Assembly (NCBI RefSeq): GCF_009831215.1
Contig: NZ_WUTW01000001.1
Span: forward strand, 1,755,423-1,819,422
Origin: Actinomadura rayongensis
GTDB lineage: Bacteria > Actinomycetota > Actinomycetes > Streptosporangiales > Streptosporangiaceae
Reading direction: 5' to 3'
DNA length: 64,000 bases
The notes below the pieces were generated by a model, which saw only the letters and a program-made list of their open reading frames with translations, made no database searches and had not been told where the DNA came from. This document shows, piece by piece, positions 9,134-19,330 of this stretch; the first letter of the stretch is position 1, and each line of letters starts with the position of its first letter. Both the position numbers and the translations under genes were made by a program.

Positions 9134-9176
9134 TTGACGGTGGGGAAGAGTGGAGTACAGTGGAGCGCCGTGGGGC
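9134..9176 (+). promoter_or_regulatory. mraZ promoter with four MraZ-box repeats
   Basis: A -35 TTGACG (9134-9139) and a -10 TACAGT (9156-9161) are separated by 16 bases. Superimposed on them are four GTGGRG repeats starting at 9140, 9150, 9160 and 9170, exactly 10 bp apart (one helical turn). MraZ is known to bind direct TGGGN-type repeats in front of its own operon and repress it. The overlap with the -10 fits autorepression of the whole dcw cluster. A further TGGGA lies out of register at 9116. Confidence 0.8.
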
Positions 9177-9213
9177 GCAGTAGCGACTCATGCGGTGCGG
9201 GAGGTGGGAGCCG

Positions 9214-9645
9214 GTGTTCCTCGGCACCCACAATCCGCGCCTCGACGACAAGGGACGGCTGTTCCTGCCTGCGAAGTACCGCGAGGAGCTGTCGGGGGGA
9301 TTGGTGATCACGAAGGGCCAGGAGCGCTGCCTGTACGTCTTCCCGACGGCGGAGTTCCAGCGCATCACCGAGGCTCTGCGCGCGGCGCCGGTCACCGACC
9401 GCTCCGTGCGCGCCTACAGCCGCGTCTTCTTCGCCGGGGCCTCTGACGAGGTCCCCGACAAGCAGGGGCGCGTCACGATCCCGGCCCCGCTGCGGGCCTA
9501 CGCGGGCCTCAGCCGCGAGTGCACGGTCATCGGCGCGAACACGCGCCTGGAGATCTGGGACACCGCGGCCTGGGAGACCTACCTGGAAGCCGAGGAACCG
9601 GCGTTCGCCGACGTCTCCGAGGAGGTGCTGCCAGGGATCCTGTGA
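9214..9645 (+). CDS. mraZ: Transcriptional regulator MraZ
   Basis: The 143-residue protein consists of two SpoVT/AbrB-like repeats, [25 protein letters not shown] near the N terminus and [28 protein letters not shown] in the second half. The conserved DxxGR of each repeat is the DNA-contacting element. MraZ forms a ring and represses its own cluster through direct repeats, four of which precede this gene. I chose the GTG at 9214 (GGGAGGTGGGAG just upstream); this gives the FLGTH start and the family length, whereas an upstream ATG would add eight unconserved residues. Confidence 0.96.
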   Translation: MFLGTHNPRLDDKGRLFLPAKYREELSGGLVITKGQERCLYVFPTAEFQRITEALRAAPVTDRSVRAYSRVFFAGASDEVPDKQGRVTIPAPLRAYAGLSRECTVIGANTRLEIWDTAAWETYLEAEEPAFADVSEEVLPGIL

Positions 9646-9904
9646 CCACGCGCGCCGGTCCGCGACCGGCAACGGGCCCACGTTCGGCCAGGTCTCCAGC
9701 CGCTCTCCGAGCCCTCTGGCGCAGCTTCCCCGGTGCCAGACGGCGACCCCCCGCGTCGCGCACGCGGATCACTTCCTCAGGGCAGCGGATGGGGACCTGG
9801 CCGGACGAGGCCGCCGGACGCACCGGGGGGCCGTGCGGCACCGGCGAGCCGCGCAGAACACCGCGAGCGCGGCGGCTTGCTACAAGGGGGTAGAGGACTT
9901 GACC

Positions 9905-10879
9905 GTGGGCGACCACGCGGCCGAGGCCGGTCACGTACCGGTCATGCTCGACCGCGTTCTGGAACTCGCGGCACCCGCCGTCGACCGCGTCACCGGCCGC
10001 GCGCCGGTCCATCTGGACGCGACGCTCGGCATGGGCGGGCACGCCGCGGCGATGCTGGCCGCCCATCCCGACCTGCGCCTCATCGGGCTGGACCGCGACA
10101 CCACCGCGCTGGAGCGCTCCGCGCGGCGGCTCGAACCCTTCGGCGACCGCGTCACGCTCGTCCACGCCGTGTACGACGAGATCCCGGACGTGCTGGCGCG
10201 CCTCGGCGTGCCCGCGCTCGACAGCGTCCTGTTCGACCTCGGCGTCTCGTCCCCGCAACTGGACGAGGCCGACCGCGGCTTCGCCTACTCCTACGACGCT
10301 CCCCTCGACATGCGGATGGACCGCACCCAGGACCTCACCGCGGCCGAGGTCGTCAACGGCTACCCGCCCGCCGAGCTGGCGCGGATCCTGCGCGAGTACG
10401 GCGAGGAGCGGTTCGCGCAGCGGATCGCCGCCGCGATCGTCCGGGCGCGGACCGAGGCCCCGCTGGACTCGACGGCGAAGCTCGCCGACCTCGTCCGCAC
10501 CGCGATCCCCGCCGCGACCCGCCGCACCGGCGGGAACCCGGCCAAGCGAACGTTCCAGGCGCTGCGGATCGAGGTGAACGGCGAACTGGAGACCTGGCGC
10601 CGCGCGCTGCCCGCCGCGCTGGACGCGCTGCCGGTCGGCGGCCGGGTCGTCGTCCTCAGCTACCACTCCCTGGAGGACCGCATCACCAAGCGGCTCCTCG
10701 CCGCCCAGGCGGCCGACACGACCCCGCCCGACCTGCCCGTCCCGCTGCCCGAGCACCAGCCGCGCTTCCGGCTGCTGACGCGGGGGGCCGAGCTGCCGTC
10801 GGACACGGAGACCACGACCAACCCGCGTGCCGGATCGGTGCGGTTGCGCGCCGCCGAGCGGGTCCGGGAGGCGACATGA
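9905..10879 (+). CDS. rsmH: 16S rRNA m4C1402 methyltransferase RsmH
   Basis: RsmH N4-methylates C1402 of 16S rRNA in the decoding centre. The 324-residue protein begins with the conserved [15 protein letters not shown], followed by the SAM motif [17 protein letters not shown] and [30 protein letters not shown], a diagnostic stretch. The C-terminal block [17 protein letters not shown] is also typical. The GTG at 9905 is preferred (GAGG eight bases ahead). A 259-base gap without a gene separates it from mraZ. Its stop overlaps the ftsL start as ATGA. Confidence 0.95.
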   Translation: MGDHAAEAGHVPVMLDRVLELAAPAVDRVTGRAPVHLDATLGMGGHAAAMLAAHPDLRLIGLDRDTTALERSARRLEPFGDRVTLVHAVYDEIPDVLARLGVPALDSVLFDLGVSSPQLDEADRGFAYSYDAPLDMRMDRTQDLTAAEVVNGYPPAELARILREYGEERFAQRIAAAIVRARTEAPLDSTAKLADLVRTAIPAATRRTGGNPAKRTFQALRIEVNGELETWRRALPAALDALPVGGRVVVLSYHSLEDRITKRLLAAQAADTTPPDLPVPLPEHQPRFRLLTRGAELPSDTETTTNPRAGSVRLRAAERVREAT

Positions 10880-11517
10880 CCACGACGACGCGTCCGCCGG
10901 GGGCGCAGGACGAGCGACCGCGCGGGCGCGCGCGGGGCCGTGCGGCGGCCACGGCGCGTCCGGCCGCCCGGACGGCGCCGCGCGCCCGGCCCGCGGCCGA
11001 GCCGCGCCCGGAACCGCGCACCGAGCCGCGCACCGACGCCCGGACCGAGGCCCGCACCGACGCGCGGGTCGAGCCGCGCGTCGAGCGGGCGGCGCGGCCG
11101 GCGCGCGGGTCGGCGCCGCGCGCGCCGTTCGTGCTGCTCATCGTCGGGCTGCTCGGCGGCGCGCTGGTCAGCCTGCTGCTGCTGAACACCGTCCTCGCCG
11201 AGGACGCGTTCACGCTCACCCGCCTCCAGCGCGACAACAAGATCCTCGCCCAGCAGAAGCAGGGCCTGGAGGAGGAGATCGCGCGCGAGGAGTCGCCGGA
11301 GAGCCTGCGCAAGAAGGCCGAGCAACTGGGGATGCGCCAGCCCGACACGCTGGCCTGGCTGGACGCCGACACGGGCCGTCCGATCGGCGGGTCGATGCGC
11401 CCGGTGCCGAGCGCCGCCGCCGCGGCGGCCGGGGCGGCGGGCGTGCTCGGCATCCCCGGCGCGGTGGTGCCGGGCGACGGCGTCCCGACCGCGCCGGGCG
11501 GTGCGGAGACCCCGTGA
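10876..11517 (+). CDS. ftsL: Cell division protein FtsL-like (septum initiator)
   Basis: This is a bitopic membrane protein of 213 residues: a 90-residue cytoplasmic N-terminal region rich in Arg, Pro and Ala, one transmembrane helix ([21 protein letters not shown], about residues 89-110), then a short extracytoplasmic leucine-zipper-like coiled coil ([23 protein letters not shown]). This is the FtsL/FtsB pattern, and the position between rsmH and ftsI is that of ftsL. The protein activates FtsW/FtsI at the septum. The N-terminal tail contains seven tetrapeptide repeats (see repeat entry) and is longer than in E. coli FtsL. Poor sequence conservation is normal for the family. Confidence 0.85.
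   Translation: MTTTTRPPGAQDERPRGRARGRAAATARPAARTAPRARPAAEPRPEPRTEPRTDARTEARTDARVEPRVERAARPARGSAPRAPFVLLIVGLLGGALVSLLLLNTVLAEDAFTLTRLQRDNKILAQQKQGLEEEIAREESPESLRKKAEQLGMRQPDTLAWLDADTGRPIGGSMRPVPSAAAAAAGAAGVLGIPGAVVPGDGVPTAPGGAETP
10999..11082 (+). repeat. 12-bp coding repeats in the FtsL cytoplasmic tail
   Basis: Seven consecutive 12-bp units encode (E/D)-(P/A)-R-(P/T/V) tetrapeptides at residues 42-69, for example [12 protein letters not shown] and DARV. Acidic and basic residues alternate regularly. The units diverge at third positions, so the array is older than the perfect repeat at 4031. Confidence 0.85.
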
Positions 11518-11542
11518 TCCGGGACGGGCGGAGAAGGACGGC

Positions 11543-13828
11543 ATGAGCAGGAGACCGGCGGGACCGCCGTCCGGCGGGGGCCGCCGGACGCCCCGGCCCG
11601 GCGGGCGGGGCGCCCCGGGCCGCGACGACCGCGCCGGGCCGCGCGCGTCCGGACGCGGCGCGGGCGACACCGGCAGGACGCCGGGCGCCCGGCCGCGCCG
11701 TCCGGCCCGCGAGGCGCCGCCGCCGCCCCGCACCGGCACGCCGGGCCCGGGCGAACCCGGCACGGGCACGGGTAAGTCCGGCACGGGCAAGTCCGGCACG
11801 GCCAAGCCGGGGACGGCCAAGCCCGGGGTGCCCAAGCCCGGCACGAGCAAGTCGGGCACGAGCACGTCAGGCACGGGCAAACCGGGCAAGGGCCGATCCG
11901 GCACGGGCAAGTCGGGCACGGGCACGTCGGGCACGGGCCGATCCGGCACGGGCCGATCTGGCACGGGCAGGGCCGGCGCCGCCAAGCCCGGCGCGGGCCG
12001 GGCCGCCAAGGCGGGCGCGCAGCGCGCGGGCGGGGGCGGCGGTCCGCGCGGCCCGCGGTCCGGCCCGCCGCGCCGCCCCGCGCGCCCGAAGACGCCGTTC
12101 CGCCGCCGCGACCCGCTGAAGCGCCTCAACGGGACGCTGCTGGTCGTCGCGTTCGTGCTGTCGCTGTTCGCGGGCCGCCTCGTCCAGCTCCAGACGATCG
12201 AGTCCGGCAAGTACACCGCGCAGGCCCGCAAGCAGCGCCTCCAGCCGATCGAGCTGCCCGCCGTCCGGGGCGACATCACCGACGCGCAGGGCAACCCGCT
12301 CGCGATGACCGTCGAGGCCAAGGCGATCGTCGCCGACCCGAGCGTGATCAAGCCGGAGAAGCGGCAGCAGGTCGTCGCGGCGCTCGCGCCGATGCTGTCG
12401 CTGGACCCGGCGACCGTCCTCAAGCGGATCAGCGCGCCCGACAGCCGGTTCGAGTACCTCGCGCACGGCGTCCGGCCCGACCAGGCGCGGCTGGTAATGA
12501 ACCTGGACCTGCCGGGCATTCGCACCGAGCAGGAGTACCGGCGCGAGTACCCGAACGACTCGCTCGCGGCGGGCGTGATCGGGTTCGTCAACGCCGAGGG
12601 CGAAGGCGGCGCCGGGCTGGAGAGCGCGCTGAACTCCTCGCTGGCCGGACGCGACGGCTGGCAGCGCGTCGAGATCAGCACCAACGGCCAGCACATCCCG
12701 ATGGGCGAGGACCAGAAGAAGCCGCCCGTCCCGGGCAAGGGCGTCCGGCTGACGCTGATGCGCGACCTGCAGTTCAAGGCGCAGCAGGCCATCGAGAAGC
12801 AGGTGCGGGCCACGGGCGCGCGCAGCGGGACGGTCATCGTCATGGAGCCGAGGACCGGACGGCTGCTCGCGCTGGCGTCCGCGCCGGGCTACAACCCGAA
12901 CGAGTACACGAAGGCGAAGTCGTGGGGGAGCCCGGTCGTCCAGGAGGCGTACGAGCCGGGCAGCACCGGCAAGGTGATCACGGCGGCGGCGGTGATGGAG
13001 AAGGGCGGCGTCCGGCCCGACACCCCGTTCCACGTCCCCGACCGCGTCAAGTTCTACGACACGGTCTTCCACGACTCGCACCCGCACCCGCCCGAGGACC
13101 TGACGTTCGCGGGCGTGCTCGCCACGTCCAGCAACGTCGGGACGATCCTCGCGAGCCAGCGGATCAGCCCCGAGACGCTGTACGCGTACGAGCGGGCGTT
13201 CGGGTTCGGGCAGAAGACCGGGATCGGCCTGCCGGGCGAGACGCCGGGCGTGCTGCGCCCGCCGTCGCAGTGGTCGGGGACGGACCGGTACCCCATCGCG
13301 TTCGGCCAGACCCTGTCGGTGAACGCGGTGCAGATGGCGAGCGTCTACGCCACGATCGCCAACGGCGGCGTCCGGGTGGCGCCGAACCTCATCGCCGGGA
13401 GCGTGGACGAGAACGGCGGCTTCACGGCGGCGTCGGCGCCCGCGCAGCGGCGGGTCGTCAGCGCCGAGACCGCCCGGCAGATCCGTGACATGCTGGAGGG
13501 GGTCACGACCAAGGAGGGCACCGCGCCCCTCGCCCAGATCCCGGGCTACCGGGTGGCGGGCAAGACGGGCACGGCCGAGATCGCCAACCCCGCGTGCGGG
13601 TGCTACCGGGGCGCGGGGTTCACCGCGTCGTTCGCGGGGTTCGCCCCGGCGGACGATCCGCAGCTCGTCGTGCAGGTCGTCTTGCAGCGGCCGACGAAGG
13701 GCAGCCACTTCGGCGGGGACGCCGCGGCGCCGGTGTTCCGGGACGTGATGGAGGCCGCCCTCGCCGCCCGGAAGATCCCGCCGACGGGCAGCAGGCCGCC
13801 GAAGGTGCGGATCCACGTCCGGGACTGA
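11543..13828 (+). CDS. ftsI: Septal peptidoglycan transpeptidase FtsI (class B PBP)
   Basis: FtsI crosslinks septal peptidoglycan with FtsW. The 761-residue protein has a very long cytoplasmic N terminus (about 200 residues), one membrane helix (LNGTLLVVAFVLSLFAGRLVQLQ), a dimerisation domain and a transpeptidase domain. The active-site motifs are S474-T-G-K477, S529-S-N531 and K674-T-G. No PASTA domain is present. The cytoplasmic tail includes 16 pentapeptide repeats of GTGKS type (residues 75-154). The ATG at 11543 is preceded by GGAGAAGGA. The family is usually 550-650 residues; the excess length is the repeat tail. Confidence 0.95.
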   Translation: MSRRPAGPPSGGGRRTPRPGGRGAPGRDDRAGPRASGRGAGDTGRTPGARPRRPAREAPPPPRTGTPGPGEPGTGTGKSGTGKSGTAKPGTAKPGVPKPGTSKSGTSTSGTGKPGKGRSGTGKSGTGTSGTGRSGTGRSGTGRAGAAKPGAGRAAKAGAQRAGGGGGPRGPRSGPPRRPARPKTPFRRRDPLKRLNGTLLVVAFVLSLFAGRLVQLQTIESGKYTAQARKQRLQPIELPAVRGDITDAQGNPLAMTVEAKAIVADPSVIKPEKRQQVVAALAPMLSLDPATVLKRISAPDSRFEYLAHGVRPDQARLVMNLDLPGIRTEQEYRREYPNDSLAAGVIGFVNAEGEGGAGLESALNSSLAGRDGWQRVEISTNGQHIPMGEDQKKPPVPGKGVRLTLMRDLQFKAQQAIEKQVRATGARSGTVIVMEPRTGRLLALASAPGYNPNEYTKAKSWGSPVVQEAYEPGSTGKVITAAAVMEKGGVRPDTPFHVPDRVKFYDTVFHDSHPHPPEDLTFAGVLATSSNVGTILASQRISPETLYAYERAFGFGQKTGIGLPGETPGVLRPPSQWSGTDRYPIAFGQTLSVNAVQMASVYATIANGGVRVAPNLIAGSVDENGGFTAASAPAQRRVVSAETARQIRDMLEGVTTKEGTAPLAQIPGYRVAGKTGTAEIANPACGCYRGAGFTASFAGFAPADDPQLVVQVVLQRPTKGSHFGGDAAAPVFRDVMEAALAARKIPPTGSRPPKVRIHVRD
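11765..12004 (+). repeat. 16 tandem 15-bp units in ftsI
   Basis: Sixteen in-frame 15-bp units encode pentapeptides of the form G-T-(G/A/S)-(K/R/T)-(S/P), for example GTGKS, GTAKP, GTSKS and GTGRS, at residues 75-154 of FtsI. Several copies are nearly identical at the DNA level (ggcacgggcaagtcc type), suggesting recent expansion by slippage. Confidence 0.95.
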
Positions 13829-13910
13829 CGGCGCGGAGTAACCTCTGTCGCCGTGAGTTCTGGACCGGGCTCACCGGAAAAATCGTTCAATTCGTGCTGA
13901 AAGAGACGCC

Positions 13911-15479
13911 ATGCGCCCCACCACGAGTACACCCCGGTCCCTGTCGGGGCTGGCGGCGCTGCTCGGCGCCGACGACCCGTCCGCCGGCCCGTCCGCCGGC
14001 GCGGTCGAGCTGACCGGGATCACCCACGACTCGCGCGCGGTGCGTCCCGGCGACCTGTACGCCGCGCTGCCGGGCACCCGCGCGCACGGCGCGCAGTTCG
14101 CGCCGCAGGCCGCCGCCGCGGGCGCCGTCGCGATCCTCACCGATCCGGCCGGGCGGACCGCCGCCGAGGCCGCCGGCCGGCCGGTCCTGGTCGTGGACGA
14201 CGCGCGCGCCCGCCTCGGCGCCGCCGCGTCCTACGTCTACGGGGACCCGGTGACCGACCTGACGCTCATCGGCGTCACCGGCACCAGCGGCAAGACCACG
14301 ACCGTCTACCTGCTGGAGGCGGGCCTGCGCGCCGCGGGCGTCGAGACGGGCGTGATCGGCACCGTCGAGATGCGCATCGGCGACCGGCGCGTCCCGAGCG
14401 CGCTCACCACCCCCGAGGCCACCGACCTGCACGCGCTGTTCGCGATGATGCGCGAGCAGCACGTCGGCGCGGCGGCGATGGAGGTGTCCAGCCACGCGCT
14501 CGCGCAGGGACGGGTCGGCGGCGCGCGCTACGAGGTCGCGGTGTTCACCAACCTCTCGCAGGACCACCTGGACTACCACCCGACCATGCAGGACTACTTC
14601 CTGGCGAAGGCGAAACTGTTCACGCCGGAGTACAGCAAGGTCGGCGTGGTCAACGTCGACGACCTCTACGGCCGCGAGCTGGTCGAGATCGCGTCGATCC
14701 CGATCACGACGGTCTCCGCGCAGGGCGACCCGGCCGCCGACTGGCGGGCCGAGGACGTGCGCGGCGGCCCGGCGGGCAGCGCCTTCCGGATCGTCGGGCC
14801 GGGCGGCGTCGAGGCGGACGCGTCGGTCGCGCTGCCCGGGCCGTTCAACGTCGCCAACGCGCTCGCGGCCGTCGTGGCGCTCGTGGAGGCCGGAATCGGC
14901 CTGCCGGCGGCGGTGCGCGGCGTCGCGTCGCTGCGCGGCGTCCCCGGACGCCTGGAGCCGGTGGACGAGGGCCAGGAGTTCGCCGTCCTCGTGGACTACT
15001 CGCACAAGCCCGGCGCGGTCGAGGCCGTGCTGACGGCGCTGCGGCCGGTCACCGAGGGACGGCTCGCGATCGTCCTCGGCTGCGGCGGCGACCGCGACCG
15101 GGGCAAGCGCCCGCTGATGGGCGAGGCGGCGGCGCGGCTCGCCGACGCGGCCTATTTCACGAGCGACAACCCGAGGTCGGAGGATCCGCTCGCGATCCTC
15201 GCCGCTATGGTCGAGGGCGGGCTCAAGGTGCCGCAGCCCGAGCGGGCGCACATCGTGGTCGAACCCGACCGCGCCGCCGCGATCGGGCTGGCGATCGGCC
15301 GGGCCGGGCGCGGCGACGTGATCGTCGTCGCGGGCAAGGGCCACGAGCAGGGACAGTACGTGGCCGGCGAGGTCATCGCGTTCGACGACCGGGAGGTCGT
15401 GCGCGCGGCGCTGCGCCGGGCCGGCGCCGCCGGGGGCGGGCCGGAGGGCCACCTGAGAGGGGACGGGACGCAGGCGTGA
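13911..15479 (+). CDS. murE: UDP-MurNAc-tripeptide synthetase (meso-DAP adding)
   Basis: MurE adds the third residue of the stem peptide. The 522-residue protein shows the Mur ligase ATP loop GVTGTSGKTTTVYLLE, the carbamylated-lysine region, and LGCGGDRDRGKRPLMGEAAARLAD. The motif D419-N-P-R422 marks enzymes that select meso-diaminopimelate rather than lysine. So the organism probably has a meso-DAP wall, as expected for mycelial actinomycetes. The ATG at 13911 lies 82 bases after ftsI; the stop overlaps murF. Confidence 0.97.
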   Translation: MRPTTSTPRSLSGLAALLGADDPSAGPSAGAVELTGITHDSRAVRPGDLYAALPGTRAHGAQFAPQAAAAGAVAILTDPAGRTAAEAAGRPVLVVDDARARLGAAASYVYGDPVTDLTLIGVTGTSGKTTTVYLLEAGLRAAGVETGVIGTVEMRIGDRRVPSALTTPEATDLHALFAMMREQHVGAAAMEVSSHALAQGRVGGARYEVAVFTNLSQDHLDYHPTMQDYFLAKAKLFTPEYSKVGVVNVDDLYGRELVEIASIPITTVSAQGDPAADWRAEDVRGGPAGSAFRIVGPGGVEADASVALPGPFNVANALAAVVALVEAGIGLPAAVRGVASLRGVPGRLEPVDEGQEFAVLVDYSHKPGAVEAVLTALRPVTEGRLAIVLGCGGDRDRGKRPLMGEAAARLADAAYFTSDNPRSEDPLAILAAMVEGGLKVPQPERAHIVVEPDRAAAIGLAIGRAGRGDVIVVAGKGHEQGQYVAGEVIAFDDREVVRAALRRAGAAGGGPEGHLRGDGTQA

Positions 15480-16882
15480 TCCCACTTCCACTGGCGGCGG
15501 TCGCGGAGACGACGGGGGGCGTCGCGCACGGCGATCCCGCGACCGTCGTGGCCGGGCCCGTCGTCATCGACTCGCGGGCCGTCGAACCGGGCGCGCTGTT
15601 CGTCGCGCTGCGCGGCGAGCGCGCCGACGGGCACGACTTCGCGCCGGCGGCGCTGGCCGCGGGCGCGGCGGCGGTGCTGGCCGAACGGCCGGTCGAGGGC
15701 GGCCCGTCCGTCGTCGTGCCGGACGCGCAGGAGGCGCTCGGCCGCCTCGCGCGCGGCGTGCTGGCACGGCTGCCGGACGCGCGCGTCGTCGCGGTCACCG
15801 GGTCGGCGGGCAAGACGTCCACCAAGGACCTCATCGCGCACCTGCTGGAGCGGTCGGGGCCGACGGTGTGGCCGCCGGGCTCGTTCAACAACGAGATCGG
15901 GCTGCCGCTGACGGTCCTGCGCGCGGACGCCGCGACCCGGCACCTGGTGCTGGAGATGGGCGCGCGTGGCGTCGGTCACATCGCCTACCTGGCCGGGATC
16001 GCCCCGCCGCACGTCGGCGTCGTGCTGAACGTCGGCACCGCGCACCTCGGCGAGTTCGGCAGCCCGGAGGGCATCGCGCGCGCCAAGGGCGAGCTGCCCG
16101 AGGCGGTCGGCCCGGACGGCACGGTCGTCCTCAACGCCGACGACCCGCTGGTCCGGGGCATGGCGGCGCGGACGAAGGCGCCGATCGTGCTGTTCGGGCG
16201 CGGCCCCGACGCCGAGGTCCGCGCCGTGGACGAGCGCCTGGACGACGCGGGCCGCCCGGTGTTCACGCTGGTGACGCCGGAGGGGAGCGCCCCGGTCGCG
16301 CTGCGGCTGCACGGCGCCCACGCCGTCCTGAACGCGCTGGCCGCCGCGGCGGCGGCACGCGCCTCGGGCGTCGGCCTGGCGGACATCGCGGCGGGGCTGG
16401 CCGACGCCGTCCCGGCGAGCCGGTGGCGGATGGAGGTCACCGAGCGCGCGGACGGCGTCACGGTCGTCAACGACGCCTACAACGCCAATCCGGACTCGAC
16501 GCGCTCGGCCGTGGACGTCGTCCGGCACATGGCCAGGGGCCGCCGCGCCTTCGCGGTTCTGGGCGAGATGGCCGAACTCGGGGACTCTTCTGTGGCGGAA
16601 CATGCCAAGATCGGGCAGCATGTCGCGCGCAGCGGATTCGACGGCCTGATCACGGTCGGCGGCGCGGCGTCGGCGATGGCCGAAGGGGCCGGGCAGGTGG
16701 CGTCATGGACGGGAGAGTGCGTACAGGTGGATGACGTCGGCACGGCGGTGACCGTGCTCAGCGAGCGGCTCCGGCCGCGAGACGTCGTGCTGGTGAAGGG
16801 CTCTCGCGTCGCCGGGCTGGAACGGGTCGCGGAGGCCCTGCTGGCGGACGGCCGGCCGGCCGCGGGAGGCGGGCGCCGATGA
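15476..16882 (+). CDS. murF: UDP-MurNAc-pentapeptide synthetase
   Basis: MurF attaches D-Ala-D-Ala to the UDP-MurNAc tripeptide in the cytosol. The 468-residue protein has the Mur ligase P-loop [21 protein letters not shown], the central block [17 protein letters not shown] typical of MurF, and the C-terminal domain starting at [19 protein letters not shown]. The GTG start overlaps the murE stop (GTGA) and the stop overlaps the mraY start, so the three genes are translationally coupled. Confidence 0.97.
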   Translation: MIPLPLAAVAETTGGVAHGDPATVVAGPVVIDSRAVEPGALFVALRGERADGHDFAPAALAAGAAAVLAERPVEGGPSVVVPDAQEALGRLARGVLARLPDARVVAVTGSAGKTSTKDLIAHLLERSGPTVWPPGSFNNEIGLPLTVLRADAATRHLVLEMGARGVGHIAYLAGIAPPHVGVVLNVGTAHLGEFGSPEGIARAKGELPEAVGPDGTVVLNADDPLVRGMAARTKAPIVLFGRGPDAEVRAVDERLDDAGRPVFTLVTPEGSAPVALRLHGAHAVLNALAAAAAARASGVGLADIAAGLADAVPASRWRMEVTERADGVTVVNDAYNANPDSTRSAVDVVRHMARGRRAFAVLGEMAELGDSSVAEHAKIGQHVARSGFDGLITVGGAASAMAEGAGQVASWTGECVQVDDVGTAVTVLSERLRPRDVVLVKGSRVAGLERVAEALLADGRPAAGGGRR

Positions 16883-17940
16883 CCAACATTCTCATCGGAG
16901 CGGGCATCGCTCTGCTGTTCAGCATGCTCGGCACCCCGGTGTGGATCCGGATCGTCCGGCGGCTCGGCTACGGCCAGATGATCCGCGAGGAGGGCCCCGA
17001 GGCCCACCTCAGCAAGCGCGGGACGCCCACGATGGGCGGCGCGGTGTTCATCGTCGGCTCGCTCATCGGGTACGCGGCGGCGCACCTGTTCACCGGGACG
17101 CCCCCGACGATCTCGGGCGTGCTGGTGCTGTTCCTGATGACCGGCCTCGGGTTCGTCGGCTTCGTGGACGACTACATCAAGGTCTTCAAGCAGCGCAGCC
17201 TCGGCCTGCGCAGCGGCGCGAAGATGATCGGGATCGTCCTGATCGGCGTGGTGTTCGCGGTCGGCGCGCTGAACTTCCCGAACGGCTACGACGTGACCCC
17301 CGCGTCCCCGCGCCTGTCGTTCCTGCGCGACTTCGGCCCGACGATCGGCCCGTACCTGTTCGTCCTGTGGGCGCTGCTGCTGATCGCGGCGATGTCCAAC
17401 GGCGTCAACCTGACTGACGGGCTGGACGGCCTGGCCGCGGGCCCGGCCGCGATGGTCCTCGCCGCCTACGTGATCATCGGGAACTGGCAGCTGCGCAACA
17501 GCTGCTTCGACGGCGCGCTCGCCCAGAACTGCTACAGCGTCCGCGACCCCCTCGACCTCGCGGTCGTCGCGGCGACGATGCTCGGCGCGGTGCTCGGCTT
17601 CCTGTGGTGGAACGCCCCGCCCGCCAAGATCTTCATGGGCGACACCGGCTCGCTGGCCCTCGGCGGCGTCCTGGTCGGCCTCGCGATCCTCACCCGGACC
17701 CAGTTCCTGCTGGCGATCCTGTGCGGCCTCATCGTCATGATCACCCTGTCGGTGATCATCCAGGTGGGCGGGTTCAAGCTCACGGGCAAACGCGTGTTCA
17801 AGATGGCGCCGCTCCAGCACCACTTCGAGCTGTCGGGCTGGGTCGAGACGACGATCGTCGTGCGATTCTGGCTGATGTCGGCGCTGTTCACCGGCATCGG
17901 ACTCGGCCTGTTCTACCTGGAATGGATGCCCAAGAAGTGA
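16879..17940 (+). CDS. mraY: Phospho-MurNAc-pentapeptide transferase
   Basis: MraY transfers phospho-MurNAc-pentapeptide to undecaprenyl phosphate, forming lipid I. The 353-residue protein has about ten transmembrane helices and the signature segments [21 protein letters not shown] (catalytic Asp pair), [14 protein letters not shown] and the basic-loop histidines in [12 protein letters not shown]. The ATG overlaps the murF stop; its own TGA overlaps the murD GTG. Confidence 0.98.
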   Translation: MTNILIGAGIALLFSMLGTPVWIRIVRRLGYGQMIREEGPEAHLSKRGTPTMGGAVFIVGSLIGYAAAHLFTGTPPTISGVLVLFLMTGLGFVGFVDDYIKVFKQRSLGLRSGAKMIGIVLIGVVFAVGALNFPNGYDVTPASPRLSFLRDFGPTIGPYLFVLWALLLIAAMSNGVNLTDGLDGLAAGPAAMVLAAYVIIGNWQLRNSCFDGALAQNCYSVRDPLDLAVVAATMLGAVLGFLWWNAPPAKIFMGDTGSLALGGVLVGLAILTRTQFLLAILCGLIVMITLSVIIQVGGFKLTGKRVFKMAPLQHHFELSGWVETTIVVRFWLMSALFTGIGLGLFYLEWMPKK

Positions 17941-19322
17941 CGACGGGGGAGTGGTCCGGCCGGCGCGTGTGCGTGGCGGGCCTCGGCGTGTCCGGCCGCG
18001 CCGCCGCGCGCGTCCTCGCCGAGCGCGGGGCGCGGGTCACGGTGGTGGACGGCGGCGACGACGAGCGCCGCCGCACCGACGCCGCCGAGCTGGCCGGGCA
18101 CGGCGTGGACGTCCGGCTCGGCGACGGCGACACGCTGCCCGACGGCGCCGATCTCGTCGTCACGTCCCCGGGCTGGCGGCCGGACGCGCCGCTGTTCGCC
18201 GCCGCCCGCGCCGCCGGGATCGAGGTGTTCGGCGAGGTCGAGCTGGCGTGGCGGCTGCGCGGCCCCGGCGCCGCGCCGTGGCTCGCGCTGACCGGCACCA
18301 ACGGCAAGACCACCGCCGTGCGGATGCTCGCCGCGATCCTCACCGCCGCCGGGCACGACACGCTCGCGGTCGGCAACGTCGGCACCCCGATCGTGGAGGC
18401 CGTGCTGGAGAAGCACGACGTCCTCGCGGTCGAGCTGTCCAGCTACCAGCTGCACTGGTCGTCCACGGTGACGCCGCACGCGGCGGCCGTGCTGAACATC
18501 GCGCCCGACCACCTGGACTGGCACGGGTCGCTGGACGAGTACGCCGCCGCCAAGGCCAGGATCTTCGCGCCGGGGACGATCGCGGTCGTCAACGCCGACG
18601 ACCCCGGCTCGGCGGCGCTCGGCGGCCCGGACGCGCGGGCGTTCACGCTCGGCGTCCCCGCGCCCGGCCAGGTCGGCGTCGTGGAGGACCTGCTCGTCGA
18701 CCGCGCGTTCGTCCCCGACCCGGTGACGGCCGCCGAAGAACTCGGGCGGACCTCCGACGTCCGGCCGTTCGCGCCCCACAACGTCGCCAACGCGCTCGCC
18801 GCCGCCGCGCTGGCCCGCGCGTTCGGCGTCCCGTCCGAGGCGGTCGGCGCGGGGCTGCGCGCGTTCGTCCCCGACCCGCACCGCATCGCGCACGTCGCGA
18901 CCGTGGACGGCGTCGACTACGTGGACGACTCCAAGGCCACCAACCCGCACGCCGCCGTGTCCTCGCTGGCCGCGTGCGCGTCGGCGGTGTGGATCGCGGG
19001 CGGCCTGCTCAAGGGCGCGGACGTGGACGACCTCGTCGCGTCCGTCGCCGGGCGGCTGCGCGGCGCGGTCCTGCTCGGCGCCGAACGGGACCGGATCGCG
19101 GCGGCACTCGCGCGACACGCGCCGGATGTCCCGGTCGTGGACGTCCCCGACACCGACACTGGGGCGATGGACCGCGTGGTGACCGCAGCGGCCGGGCTGG
19201 CCCGCCCCGGCGACACGGTGCTGCTCGCCCCCGCCGGGGCGTCGTTCGACATGTTCCCGAACTACGGCGCGCGCGGCGACGCGTTCGCCGCGGCGGTGCG
19301 GCGGCTGGCCGGGTCCCGGTAG
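17937..19322 (+). CDS. murD: UDP-MurNAc-L-alanine:D-glutamate ligase
   Basis: MurD adds D-glutamate to UDP-MurNAc-L-Ala. The 461-residue protein begins with a Rossmann-like domain ([28 protein letters not shown]), followed by the ATP loop [18 protein letters not shown], the block [33 protein letters not shown], and the C-terminal [13 protein letters not shown]. The GTG at 17937 forms GTGA with the mraY stop. ftsW follows nine bases after the stop. Confidence 0.97.
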   Translation: MTTGEWSGRRVCVAGLGVSGRAAARVLAERGARVTVVDGGDDERRRTDAAELAGHGVDVRLGDGDTLPDGADLVVTSPGWRPDAPLFAAARAAGIEVFGEVELAWRLRGPGAAPWLALTGTNGKTTAVRMLAAILTAAGHDTLAVGNVGTPIVEAVLEKHDVLAVELSSYQLHWSSTVTPHAAAVLNIAPDHLDWHGSLDEYAAAKARIFAPGTIAVVNADDPGSAALGGPDARAFTLGVPAPGQVGVVEDLLVDRAFVPDPVTAAEELGRTSDVRPFAPHNVANALAAAALARAFGVPSEAVGAGLRAFVPDPHRIAHVATVDGVDYVDDSKATNPHAAVSSLAACASAVWIAGGLLKGADVDDLVASVAGRLRGAVLLGAERDRIAAALARHAPDVPVVDVPDTDTGAMDRVVTAAAGLARPGDTVLLAPAGASFDMFPNYGARGDAFAAAVRRLAGSR

Positions 19323-19330
19323 GGGGTGCG

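Noticed and set aside
11765..12004. CRISPR-like periodicity
   Set aside because: The 15-bp period is in frame with ftsI, has no spacers, and encodes a regular peptide; it is a coding repeat.
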